Assembly (NCBI GenBank): GCA_036785705.1
Contig: JAWUZG010000028.1
Coordinates: forward strand, 1,922,001 to 1,986,000
Direction: 5' to 3'
Length of the DNA: 64,000 nucleotides
DNA from: Acanthornis magna
Lineage: Eukaryota; Chordata; Aves; Passeriformes; Acanthizidae
Position numbers and translations under genes: made by a program. Every line of letters starts with the position of its first letter. The stretch's first letter is position 1. Shown here piece after piece: positions 34,836-47,020 of this stretch. The notes under the pieces were generated by a model, which saw nothing but the letters and a program-made list of their open reading frames with translations, was not told where the DNA came from and did not search any database.

Positions 34836-34994
34836 TAGAATCACAGAAGCATAGAATGGTTTGGGTTGGAAAAGACCTTAAAGATCATCCAGTTCCAACC
34901 TCCTGCCACCTGCAGGGACGCCTTCCACTCAAACAGGTTGTTTAATGCCCCATCCAGCCTGGCTTTGAAAACCTCCAGGGATGGAGAAGTGGTC
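34836..34994 (-). mobile_element. CR1 LINE 3'-end fragment
   Basis: AGAATCACAGAAGCATAGAATGGTTTGGGTTGG is followed by GACCTTAAAGATCATCCAGTTCCAACC and CCTCCAGGGATGG, a clear minus-strand CR1 tail of about 160 bases. Confidence 0.92.
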
Positions 34995-35368
34995 ACACTG
35001 CATCCACCATTTTAGCTGGATTTTAGTTATTTTGCTCTTGACTAGAAAGACCGAATGAATATGTGAAAGACAAAAAACATCTCTCAGCAAAATGTTAATT
35101 ACTAAAGCCTCTCTCTGATCAAAGATAAAAGAAAAGGTGAATGAAAGGTAAACTGATTTTCACCAAGGAAAATTCTGATAGCTTGTTAAATTTTTCTATC
35201 ACATCAATTATACATGATTTGAGGAGATAAAACATTTCCTGACCTCTTCCTGAAGGATATTAGCAGAATGTTTTGGAAATCCCTCATCCCTCAGGAGTGA
35301 GTGCTATTTTATTAATCATGATGCATGAAGGGTTGATGTTGTAGACAGAGGCTGCTACAGACAGAGCT

Positions 35369-35665
35369 AAGAAATGGGACCAAGGGTTCACAGAGCGGCC
35401 GAGGTTGGCTGGAGGTCACCTGGTTCACCCCCTGCTCAAGCAGGGCCACCTAGAGCTGGTTGCCCAGGACCATGTCCACACAGCTTTTGGTTATCTCCAA
35501 GGATGGAGACTCCACACCTGCCCCAGGCAACCTGTGCTCAGACACTCTCAACAAAAACAAAGTGTTTTCTGATGTTTAGAGGGAGCTACCTGTGCTTCCA
35601 TTTGCCCCCATTGCCTCTGACCCTGTCACTGAGCACCACTGGACCTTTGGAAAAGTCTTTAGCTT
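35369..35665 (-). mobile_element. CR1 LINE 3'-region fragment, diverged
   Basis: The segments GGAGGTCACCTGGTTCACCCCCTGCTCAAGCAGGG, CCACCTAGAGCTGGTTGCCCAGG, GGATGGAGACTCCACACC, CTGTGCTTCCATTTGCCCCCATTGCC and CCTGTCACTGAGCACCACTGG occur in CR1 3'-region order on the minus strand. The terminal tail is degraded. Confidence 0.85.
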
Positions 35666-38600
35666 TAGACTAAGAGGACAGAAAAGCTTGCAGGGGCTTC
35701 ATTCATTTGGACTGCAATATGACAGATAGCTTTATCTCTTCACATTCGTATCCTCTCTTGCAATTAAATGAAGTGTATTATTCCAGTGTCTGATTGCATG
35801 TGGGAGGCAGGGATGTAGTCTGTACTCAGACTTACAGTGTTCTAGGAATTAATGAAAAAAATTTCTATATTTTTTTAAATAGAGAAGAAAATGTTATTGT
35901 CTCCTTTTTCTTACTGCCTTCAGGGATCATCAAGAGAATTCTTGTAGCTACATGTCTCACAAGTATTTAAAGTAGTAAAACATGTAACAGCCTCTTTTTT
36001 CTTCTTCTTTTTCTTCCTCTAGGAAAAAAAATCGTGCGAGTTGCGTGGAAGTTGTTTGGTGATGTGTGGGTGTATTATGTGTGTGTCAAACTTGCCGGGG
36101 GGAAGCCAATGAAGAACGAGGAGTTTTGCCTACAGCTTAAACACCTCTCTTCCCATCACCCATTTGACTGGCATTTCGGGGAAAAGGCAGTGGTTTGAGG
36201 ATTAAAGAGAAGTCAGAAGTGTGGAGGTGACAGACAGTGACGTTCAGCTGTGGCTGATGTGGCAGCACATCTCTGCAGTTTCCGCCATGAGGCTCATCTG
36301 TCTGGGGAGGTGACAAGCTGCCAGTTTGCTGCTCTGTATTCAGACTCCTCTTCCTATCCATGCCTTGGGGGCTCAAAAATGCCCAAGCGCCCCCATGCAC
36401 CATCGAGGAGGCAGCCCCATGTGCTCAGCAGCTGGGGGACCTTTGCTAACAGTTGTGTGGGTCTCGTGCTGGCTCCTGGAAGTGAAGGCTGATCCAGTCA
36501 GACAGGAAGAGTTTTTGGCAGCTCTTTGCTGTTTTTGTTGCTTGGTGCTTCTGCTTGAGACAGTTAAAATGGGCATTGCAGAGAGGCAGAGCCCAGGTGT
36601 GTGAACAGGGGTTATCCCTTGAGGATAATCCAGCACATTTTGGGCATGAGAAATCACTCCATGAACCTGTCAGCAAGAGGGCCTGGGAAATGCAATCATC
36701 TCTTCATTTAAGGTGAGGCTTAGACGATAAAAACATGGTTCTGAGAAAAGCTCAAGAATTAATTATGTGGATTTCTTTTTATTTGGTGAAATGGGAGGCA
36801 GTACAGTGGGACTTTCTTCTTTAGCCCAATATCTTCCAAATACCTCCTTGGAGTGAATTCATAAGATCCATGCACAGTAGCAGATCTATTAGAGCTACGT
36901 CACCAGAAAATGGGGAAATGTATGTTCCATTCATGTCACCGCCACACTCCTGACTTTTTTTTAATCCAAAAAAATACAGTTTATTTGACTACTGGCCATT
37001 CTTTGTAAATAAGAACAAGAATGTCCAAAGGCAAAAATACTGATGCAGTTTAAAGTGCTGGCTCCTGTGGTCTCCCCAGGAAATCACTCCTTTGCAGCTG
37101 AGTGTTACACACCAAAGTCTTTACTGCTGGCAACTGCAAGAGTTACACATATTTTCAATACTGGAGACAAAGCATCAGGTTGAACTTCCAATCCACAGTT
37201 TCACATCAAAAGTGAGCCTAAAGTGGCCCTAAAAATGCCAGAGCCAATGCTTTTTTGCCCTACAGTATTCAGTGGAAATGGATGTTGGGGTTGCCAAAAT
37301 CGTGTTTGAGTATCTGCTCAAGAAGTGAAACATGGATGCACCCAGCTCATGGGTGGGAACAGTGCTTCAAAACGTTCAGAACATGCCTATTATTGATGAG
37401 CATTAAACAGGTCCCATGTGGTTCTTATTTAGCTTTTGAAAATCTTTCAGGCAAACAGCAAAAAGTCATTACCCAGATAAGTGTTGTTCTGTTGGTAACA
37501 TTTTGCATTTCTTAATTATCGTCGGGTGATTCCCAAGCAATTCTGCACCGCAAAAAGGTAGAAGATGCCTGGCTTTAGCAAGGACCATCTTATTGCCCAT
37601 ATTATGGTCTGAGAGCATGGAACTGTCCTTTGGGTTGGTGCTATTCTCATGTTGCAGCCCTGCCTTTGCCTGACCATAGGCTCCATCTGGGTCCCCAACC
37701 CAACCCTGACCCACCTGGCCTTGGCTCATCCCTGTCCCCATTCCCACGGAGGTGCCCAGCATCACTGAGCTGATGCTGAAGGCACTAGCTTGGGAATGCT
37801 GCTGAAAGAGGGGAGAGGTTGTTTCTCACTTTCCAGGAGGTTAATACACAAAATATTTACATGTAGCTTCAAGTGCCCGATTTCTGGCCAAGACTTGCCC
37901 TGCAGAATGTTCCTGGCGGCTCTGCTGTTCCACTCTGGCCTCTCTGAACTCCCTTGCATTGCTGCTGAACCAGCCATGGATACCCCGGACAATCCCAGGC
38001 ACCAGCCCCTATTTAAACACTGCAGATAGAAGCCCAAGGCATGCAGACAGGCAGTGGGGATCTTGCCTTTGATCTGTGCACACACAGCATCCCCTTTTTC
38101 TTTTACTACCTGTTGTAAAATGCTTCCCTCCAAAGGGCTGTGATCCCAGCTCGGTTTTTTTGCCGTTCCCCTGCTGCAGATTCCAAAAGGATTTATGGGA
38201 GGTGCTGAAAAGCTCAGAGGAAGAGCTCTCAGTGCAGACAGTTTCTGGCAAGCAGAGTGGGACTGGCAGTGCTGGAGAACAAAACACTCTTGGCATTTGC
38301 AGCTCAGGTTTCACAAAGAGAGCCGGAGCTCCTCTCCCAGCGCTCACTGTGCTGTGACTTCTCCTCGATTCTGTCTCTGAGTCAGAGCAGCAGGGAAGGG
38401 CCACAGCACCACCATGCAATAATATCTTTGTGGAAGTGGTGAGTTCCCACTGCCCAAAGCTCACAGCTGGCACTCTGTGTCTCTCTGAAGCACACGCTGA
38501 CATTGAGCAGTGATGTTTCGGTACAGGGCACGCTCACTCTTGCAGGATATTTTCTATCCTGTGCTTCGGAAGTTGGAAGTGATTCTCTAGCAAGCATACA

Positions 38601-41600
38601 GATGGAGCTTTTTTCTGAAAGATTCTGACCAGGAGAAGCAGAAGGCCTGAGGTTGATGAACAAAACACAGGGTGGAGACCTATGGAAATGGTAATAAGAG
38701 GGCACCTTGTGGTATGATGCCACTAGTCACTCAGAGATCTGCGATTATTTCTCCAGCTTCTGCTTGAGTTCTGAATTTAGTTCCCTCAAATACTACTGTC
38801 TTCAGTCCTCCCTCTTCTTCATGTTTAAAAATCACTGCCCTGAAGCCAAAAGCTGAGATGCTCCCATTAACATTTATGCAGCCTCAGACTGCCAGCCTGC
38901 TAATCCAAAATAAAGCCCACAGTAAACCACTCTCTTGATCCAAGTGGTCGATGATAGGCACTGAGAAAACTGCAGTGAGAAATGCCCAGAGGCATGTTAA
39001 TGGCAGGAGGAAAAAACCATGGTACGCCAATATTTGGATTTGGGCAGTTCTTGAGCCTGGTATTAAACACCTGAAGACTGCCACGATCTCACCCAGCCCT
39101 GGAACATCACTTCAAGGTCCAGAGCAAACCCTCCATGGTCCATGAACTGTTCCTCATCCTGGTAGCAAAGTTACAGAAGTGATGCTAATTTAAATCCCCG
39201 CATCAGAACTCAGATTGCTGCCAAAATTTAGCTGTGGTTAAGCAAATTACCAAAAGAAAACCCAACTCAAAAATTTGGGGATGCTCATTGAGAAGCAGAA
39301 GCCAAGGAAACTTGTTTACATCTTGCTCTCTGTTTAGAACAATTAATCACCAAGCCTTGGCTGCACTTCCCACAAATTACCCAAAGGATGCCTGTCTGAT
39401 TGGATTAAACCCTGATAGAGTCAGCTACTGCCTGGGATATGGATGAAAACTGGCAGGTTAACTCACTGATTTACAAAAAAAACCCCCAAAAATTAAAGAG
39501 AGAAACTATACATTGAGGTAACAGGGACCATCTTTTTCCCCCCTTAATTTCTTCCTGATACCAGGACTGAGTTCATAATCAAGGACCTCTATCTGAGATA
39601 TTCATGGACCTCTCCAGTTGAGGGGTCTTCTCTGGCCATGAAGTCATAAAACGCACTGAAATGTGCTAAAGATGAAACTAATGAGAGAGGAAAAAAGTTT
39701 TGGAAAGAGGAATTTCTTCTGCTCATTGGAAGAGCTACTCTCCTGATGAAGCAGCAGCAGGTGTGGTCTTAACAATAGATACAAATCTGGACAACACCAG
39801 AAAATATGAGTTTTTGTGGGAGACACATCCCCAAGGTGAGTCTGCCTTTGGAAACTCTCAGCTTTTCCCTGGCCAGGGGCTGGGTGAGTGACACAGGATC
39901 TGCAGCTTCTTCTCCAGCCATGGATATTATCCCAGGCTGACCCTCACCTTACCAGCTTGGTCATGGATCCTCCTGGACACTCAGAATGTGCCTGGAGGTC
40001 CAGCTGGTGGCCATAATTTTATCTGCATGGAGAGTCTATGTGGTTGGTTCAGACTGCCAGAGGTTGTCATTCCAGTTAGAAAAGAGACAAAAATAATAAA
40101 TATCTCTCATTCCTCAGCATATTAGGTAAGTTAGATATGCAGTAAAGGAACCAGAAGCTGAATTTTATGTGAAAGCAAGAAAGTGTCTTGATCTGAAATG
40201 GTTATTTCTGTTTAAATGAGGGAAGAGGTCAAGATGGATGTGTGCTATGTTCCCAGACCTTCCCTGATGAAGCATGAACTTTATGGATTCATAAGCCTAT
40301 CTGGAAATATTCAGCAGGATTCACTTAGGTCATTATCAGACATAAACCAGACCAAGTACAGATTTCTAATTACTTTTACAAATAATAAAGTCTCTAGAAC
40401 ATAATTTCTTGGCATTTTCAATTGCATTTTTCCTCTATACTGCAGCTATAAAGTGATCATTGATGCCTAAGAAGCACCAATGAAAACAGAGGCATCAAAT
40501 ATTAGGAGTCTCTTATTTATACACTATATCTACAAAAAGAATGCCTTTCTTCAGTTAAGCAGTGAGTTGCTGTTTTAGTCTGGGGCTCCATGTCTCCTTT
40601 CCTGTTCCGGTATAGTCTTCATCAAGAAGAGTTTTCCATTTAGGAGATCCATCAGCCTGTCTACACCATTTTTCTCAATACACTTGCAATTATTTTGTCT
40701 CCAAATGAACTCATTTGCATTTTGTAATGCTTTCTAGTTCCAGGACACATTTCAGAAAAATTAAAAACCAAAGAGATATTCCAGAGTATATTTCAGTTGA
40801 CTTTTCCTTAAAGTAGTAGTTATTAATGATAAAAGCTTCCTCTTTCTTGAATTATCATGACCTAAAGTTAACAGCAATAAGCAACAATTTGAGGTGCGGA
40901 ATGCTGCTAATCAGATTGAAATTGAATTACTCCTCCTGCTTGTAAAGTGTCCCAAAATCCACACTCCACTGCTTTGCCTTTTCATAGCAGCAATTCCCAA
41001 CACACACCGGCAGTTCTGGAGCCATAACATTTACTGGGATTTTATCAGATTCACGTAAAAAATGTAAAATCATGTCAATTCATGTAAAAAAAAAATCTTC
41101 CTAAAAAAGAAAAATGGGCTAACAAATCAGTTTTAATACAAGCATGAACAAGCAGTGCAAACTGGGGCAGACTAGCTTGTTGGTGCTGGAGTTTTCAGTC
41201 CAAATCCCAGTGCTGGCAGAGGTGGGAAAGGTTCTTCAGAGACAGCGTTTGCCTTTCAAGTTGTTTGGTGTTCCTCAGCTGCACTCTGCTTTCACAAAGT
41301 GGCTTTCTCACGGCAACAATCAAATTTGTTGCCTGAGGAGGGACAAAAGCAATTCCCACTACCCATTCTCCTAAACAGTAATCTTTTTTTAAACACGTTT
41401 ATGATGTCTCTTTCCGTGGCGAGAAATGTGCAGAGTAAGAACAGCACAAAGCTTTAAACAGTTTATGGTGCGTTGGCTGAGCTCTCAGAGGAAGGCAGCA
41501 GAGTGTTCCTCTGTCTCCATTCCACGAGGAAAACCAGCGCCTGTGGGAAAGAGCTGACCACAGGACGAGCACAACATGTCCTTGTGTGTCACAAACACAA

Positions 41601-43086
41601 TCGAGGCCAGTGGGGCTGGTCCCACATCGACAGAAGATGTGCCAGGCAGCTTTGCCTCCTGCTCTGCAGGGTATCTCTCCAGGGAAACCCTGGGATACAG
41701 CAGCAGGAAGGCAGAACTCAGGCTGGTCCAGCTGGGAGGAGCCTTGTGGGCTGAGACTGTGGCCCTTCGTGCCTATTGCCTGGCTCTAAGGGAAGGAAAT
41801 TCGCTCTAAGGGCAAGAACACACCTGCAATTGAGCTTTCATACTAGCATGTGTATGTATTTTCAGTCGACATACACAAGCTCTCATCAAATGATGCATGT
41901 TCTTGCCTTTTTTCCTTCTCATCTAAGCTGTATTCCTGTTTTCAAATGGCACATCACACAGAAAGAGTCCACACTGCTTACACTCCTGTAACCCACCTGG
42001 TGAGTGAGAGGTATCACTGCAGGAGGGCATTGCTGAGACCATCATCCCAGGCACATGAAACAGCCCATGTGCATCTGTGGCAATCCCTTTAACAGGTTCA
42101 GTCAGTCCCCGTGAAGCATTTTGGAGAGGTTGGAGAGGTATCACAAAGTGAGATCACTCTACACATTACACTCAACTTGTCCTGGTATCCCACTGCTTGT
42201 TCAGGGCTGTGATTTCTTGTCCAGAACTGCTCATAGTAGTAGTTATCTTCTGAGAGAACAGGCATGAAATGCTCTGTAGTAAGGAATGTGTGGGTTTTCA
42301 CATGCTGTCTCCACTTTGTTCACAGTTTGCAGGCAATTTAAAAGCAGCTCTTGAAGATACCAAGGCAGTCTCTGCCTGTTATGTGAAAAGCTTTTATGAA
42401 AAAGCCTTGGGTAAGATTGGCTGGGGGGTGTTTCACAGTGCTGAACATCCAGAAGTTTAACCAAGTATACTTTAAATAATACTTTTTTTAACCTGTCATA
42501 GGAAGCACTGCCTGAGAATATTCCTGCCACTTCAGAAACCCGGTGCAGCATTGAACTTGTGTCTTCTGAACGGCTCTTTCCGCACAGATTCATTCCCCAA
42601 ATCTGTTTTTAACAGGAGGGCTGCCTTGAAAGCTGTGCAGAGTACATAAAGCTCAGAACAAGATATATGGTAATGCCCATTGCTGCTTTCCATGCAGCAC
42701 TGCCCAGCTGCTGTGGGAGCTCTTCACTTTGCTGTTTAGAAAACGCTCCCATGTTACTGCCACTTGTGAATAATAGAAACCAGCCGTGTGTTTGCAGCCT
42801 GGTGATGTGCACATGGGTGTCTGTCTGAACCTCAGGGTTCCAAATTCAACTGTAAAGTAGCAGAGGAGCCATTGAAAAGCAGCAAAGCTAAATTTGGGAA
42901 AACAAGCCAAATTTCAAGCTTACAGCTAATGGAGGGATGGAGGATGCTTCTGGCTGTGAATGTTTGCATCTGTCCTGATGTAAGGATCAAGGCCACCCAG
43001 CAGAGCAGGGACACGTGGCCATTCAAGAACTGGAACACAATAAATGGCTTGAGAAGGACAAAAAATGCCAATTGCAGATGAAAACA
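35666..43086. other. Intergenic, no gene recognised
   Basis: No conserved exon, RNA gene or clear repeat was recognised. Open frames reach at most 164 codons (38009-38503, minus) and show no domain or splice context. A polypyrimidine tract with a CTAG acceptor-like site at about 35990-36023 has no coding sequence after it. Confidence 0.5.
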
Positions 43087-43385
43087 TGGAATCACAGAAT
43101 GGCTTGGGTCGGAAGAAGCTTTAGACCATCTTGTTCCAACACCTCTTCCCCAGGCAGGGACACCTTCCACTATCCAAGGTTGCTCTGAGCCCCTTCCAAC
43201 CTGACATTGGACTCTTCCAGGGATGGGGCAGCCACAGCTTCTCTGGGCAGCCTGTGCCTGTGTCTCATCACCCTCTGATTGAGAATTTCTTCCAAACATC
43301 TAATCTAAATCTTTTCTTTTTTGTTTTAAAGCTATCCCCCCTTGTCCTATCACTCTCTACCCTTGTAAAATCAATGAAGGGAATA
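43087..43385 (-). mobile_element. CR1 LINE 3'-region fragment
   Basis: TGGAATCACAGAATGGCTTGGGTCGG, CCAGGCAGGGACACCTTCCACT, CCAGGGATGGGGCAGCCACAGC, CTGGGCAGCCTGTGCC and CCCCCCTTGTCCTATCACT follow CR1 order on the minus strand, over about 300 bases. Confidence 0.93.
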
Positions 43386-46300
43386 AAAGCCTCATTTGTT
43401 GAACCAAGCAGACAGTGTTCATTTAGAAAATACCCACCATTTAAGCTCAAATCTCCACTTTTGGGAATACTTTTGGATTATATCCATTGTATCTGTGACT
43501 GTCTTAGTGTCACTGTTATCTCTCTATCGAAATTTCTATTTGCATTGACTCTCAGTTGATCCTGTCAGGTTTATCTGTGCTGCTTTTTCATGTTGAGGCA
43601 CTTACTCAATCCCCTCCAAAGCACTCAAATCTTGCAAATCAAAGCATCCAACAGGCAAATCCAGTTACTTCCAACTAGAGTTTCTATAACTAGATTTTTT
43701 TAGAGGGTTCAATATGCAGAAAAGGTAGGAGATATTTTCAATGAATAAATTGAGAAGGATTTAGGTGCTTTATATTTATTTGAAATTCAACGGGCATGCT
43801 TTTTAATGCTTTCTCCATGAGCTTCCCAAATGTGCCAGGAACAATGCACAGGCTGAACGCCATCATTTCAAGGTGCTGCAGGCTTTGTTCTGCTCCAAAG
43901 GCAGTTTTCCCTCATCCTCTGGATTTACTTCTATTTGCAATGTTTAAAATTTAATACAGAAAAGCCAAAACCCAACCTCCTACAGTCTTCAGGGAGTTAT
44001 ATGTCTGTGCTAATGGATAAGAATCTTAGAAGTGACTCAATTTTGTTTGCTGCCATCTGTTTCTCCCCAGTACCATGTTTTTTTTGGCTGAACCAGTGCG
44101 GTATAATTCGTATTGAGCAAAGTTGTACCCATTTCAAAGAGCATCTCCCAATTCCTGATCAAAATGTGTCTTGGGCCTGAGGATCCTTAGAATGTGCTGG
44201 ACATTTCAAGGGTTTAATGGTAACGCTGGGAGCTCAGCTTCATCCTTACCCCATTTCTTCTCCCACCAGTCTGATTTCACCCACAATCAACACTGAGCTC
44301 ACGGTCTCTGCCCTGCATCAAATACAGGCAGATGCAAACACATCTTCTCTTCCCCAAAACACAGCTTCAGGTTGTTGCCTCTTCTTCTGCAAAAAACTTC
44401 CTGCAAACCAGCCAGGCCACATCTCAAAATGCAAATGCCACAGAAAAACCTTCAGGGCACCTCTCAAATCTCCAATATTGGCCCGAATGAAATCCCCAGA
44501 GAAGACCTGCCCAGTCATTTGGCAGAGCCAGGGTCCTTGCTGAATCCCCACAGCCCCATCTCCAGCTCTTTTGGGGTGGCAGGCCTGTCCCTCATCTCAC
44601 ATGTTACATCGCAGAGGTGGCTGCCCACTGGATCTGTTCTCTGACCTCCACAGCACACCTTGTCTCAGAGATGGCTCATCTGGGATCCACCACACATCTG
44701 ATTATGAAAGGAACCAAATTCCTGTTGTTGTTAACCCATCCAGATGGAAACGAGATGTGGAGAGGTGATATTTCTACCAAAACCATCAGCCCCTTCAGTT
44801 CAGTGTCCACCTTTCAGAAAGCAGAGGAGTAATTTCGATTTTAAACTAATTTATCCTGGGTAGTCTTATACTTGTGGCAGCCCTTTTTCTTGCCAGTTTT
44901 TCCATTGTGCCTGCAGTTAACTCAACTGCCTCCCTCATTTTTTTTTTTCCGTAATCTCTAATTTCCCTGGTCTTGCAGGTTGGATTTATGACTTTTGCTC
45001 AGACTCCCATAATGTCATGAGGCAGCTGAGGATCAATTTTTTCCTCATGCATATTAAACCTGGCTGCACAGGGAGCTCATGCTCTACCAACCACTTGCTT
45101 TCTAGCAAAGGTCAGAGTAAGAAAATGGAAAGAACACCTCCTGCTGTGTTTCCTCCAAACTCTGTGACATCCTGCATTGTCCAAATGGAAGTGTGGAGAA
45201 GTTGAAGGAAACCTGACCTGATTTCCAATTGCTGGAGGACTTTTCCAACCCAAAGTTTTCTACAGCCCCACAGAACTGCTGTGAATGTCACATCTCTGCC
45301 AATTACACCAACTGGCCCAGCTCCATTGCCCAGCCCCTGGCTCACACTGAGTCTTTTCTGATGATGATTTTTTGCTTTCTGTGCTGCCCTGCACATCTGC
45401 CAGCAAGTCCCATGTTAGCCAACATTGCTGTGCTTTCCTCTGTTTCATGGGAAAATCTCTATAGCAAGTTGGGGGTAATTTTTTGAGATGGTTTGCTGTT
45501 CCAAAAAGTGAGATTTGCTGATGGGCTCCCAACGCTTGCAGATGTTCGGCATTAGCTGTTCATGGAAAGATGCTGCCCAGGTGTTTCGTGTTTCAAGGAA
45601 AACTGACTCCTCTTGAGAGGATAAAACCAGAAATCTGGTTTTATCTCCTTTGGCCAAGTCTCTGGGCTTTAAATCCTTTTTAGCCATGTCCAAGTTTGTG
45701 ACCTTTTCTATTTCATGCTCTGCCTTGGCCAGCTCACAGTTCTCCTTAAAAAGCTGGCTACCTCTGCTGTCTTACTCATCACATCTCTTTATTTGATATA
45801 TAACTGAGGGGTCCTGATCTATAACTGGTGGGTTACATATCCTGATGTATAACCCATGGTGTCCTGGGTGCCAGGCAGAAGGAGAGGCACAATCCCCAGT
45901 GTCACCATGTTTATGCACAGAGACATCCAGAGCGTGGCTTTGTTGAGTGTAGGAGTGAGCCAGCAACCAAAACGAGTTTCATTGCTTCCTGTGCAGCCAG
46001 CACTTGGTCCCAAACCCCATCCTCAGAGGCACACAGGATGGCAGGGGACATTAAAGCTTTCTTTACTGCCTGGATTGCTTCTCATCATCCACTCACGCTC
46101 CTTGCCGTACTGCGCTCTGCAAATCTCCTCCTGAACTGCTGGCGCTCCTGAGTGATTTCACATTTACTTTTATGAATACAAGCTCCTGTTTAATCAGCTG
46201 TAACATTGCCTCTCATTCCAGGTGCTGATTAAACATCTCACTTCCAAAGAGGTTTAATCCACCTCAGAGAAAATTACCCCCAAGCCTGTGCTGTACCTCT

Positions 46301-46751
46301 GGCACACTCAGTGCACAGTAGCCTTGGCTTTCCTCCCCGGAGAAGTGAATCATATCTGTAACAACCTGCTTGGTTTTGTTCGTTTATTGAGCAGCCTTCT
46401 TCCCCTGAATCCCTTCAGCCACTCTGACACCAGGAGAAAAACACCAGTGACGTGACCGGAAATCAACAAGGGATAGAATTGGGGTAAATTTTCAGTATTT
46501 TATTGCAGAACATATGTAACAGTTGTAGCAATTTGAACTTCTTATGGTGATTCTTTTGATATTAAGAGTCCTGCAAGGGAATATCTAGCAAAGAATTAAA
46601 TGCTTGGGCAAAATCTGATTGCTCTTTCCTCAAAATAATCATGGATAAAATAATGAAGTTCCCAACCCCATCTGCAGTGATTCTTCCCAACACACCTCCA
46701 CAGCAAAGGAAATCTGCCATCTTTCGCTGCTCACGGGATGCTCAAAGTAAC
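43386..46751. other. Intergenic, no gene recognised
   Basis: Mixed-composition sequence without recognised exon, RNA or repeat. The interval near 46150-46260 is low in repeats and has TTTAATC/GATTAAAC motifs; it may be a conserved element. Confidence 0.5.
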
Positions 46752-47020
46752 AAGTGACAGGATCAGAGAAAATAGCCTCAAGTTGCACCAGGAGATGTTT
46801 AGATTGGATGTTAGGAAAAATATCTTCACCAAAAAGGTGTCAAGCACTGAAACAGGCTGCCCCAGGCAGTGGTGGCCTCACCACCCCTGGAAGTGTTCAA
46901 AAACATGAACATGTGTCACTTAGGGACACGGTTTGGTGGTGGACTTGGCAGTGCTGAGTTAGAGGTTGGACTTGATGATCTTAAAGGTCTTTTCCTACCT
47001 AAACAATTCTGTGATTCTAA
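46752..47020 (+). mobile_element. CR1 LINE 3' end with remnant of the reverse-transcriptase reading frame
   Basis: CCTCAAGTTGCACCAGGAGATGTTTAGATTGGATGTTAGGAAAAATATCTTCACC is the end of the CR1 coding region. It is followed by AACAGGCTGCCCCAGGCAGTGGTGG, CCTGGAAGTGTTCAAAAAC and the 3' terminus ACAATTCTGTGATTCTA. The reading frame is broken by small indels and the element is 5'-truncated. Confidence 0.93.

Noticed and set aside
35990..36030. Polypyrimidine tract and AG looking like a splice acceptor
   Set aside because: The sequence after it shows no conserved coding potential and there is no partner donor.
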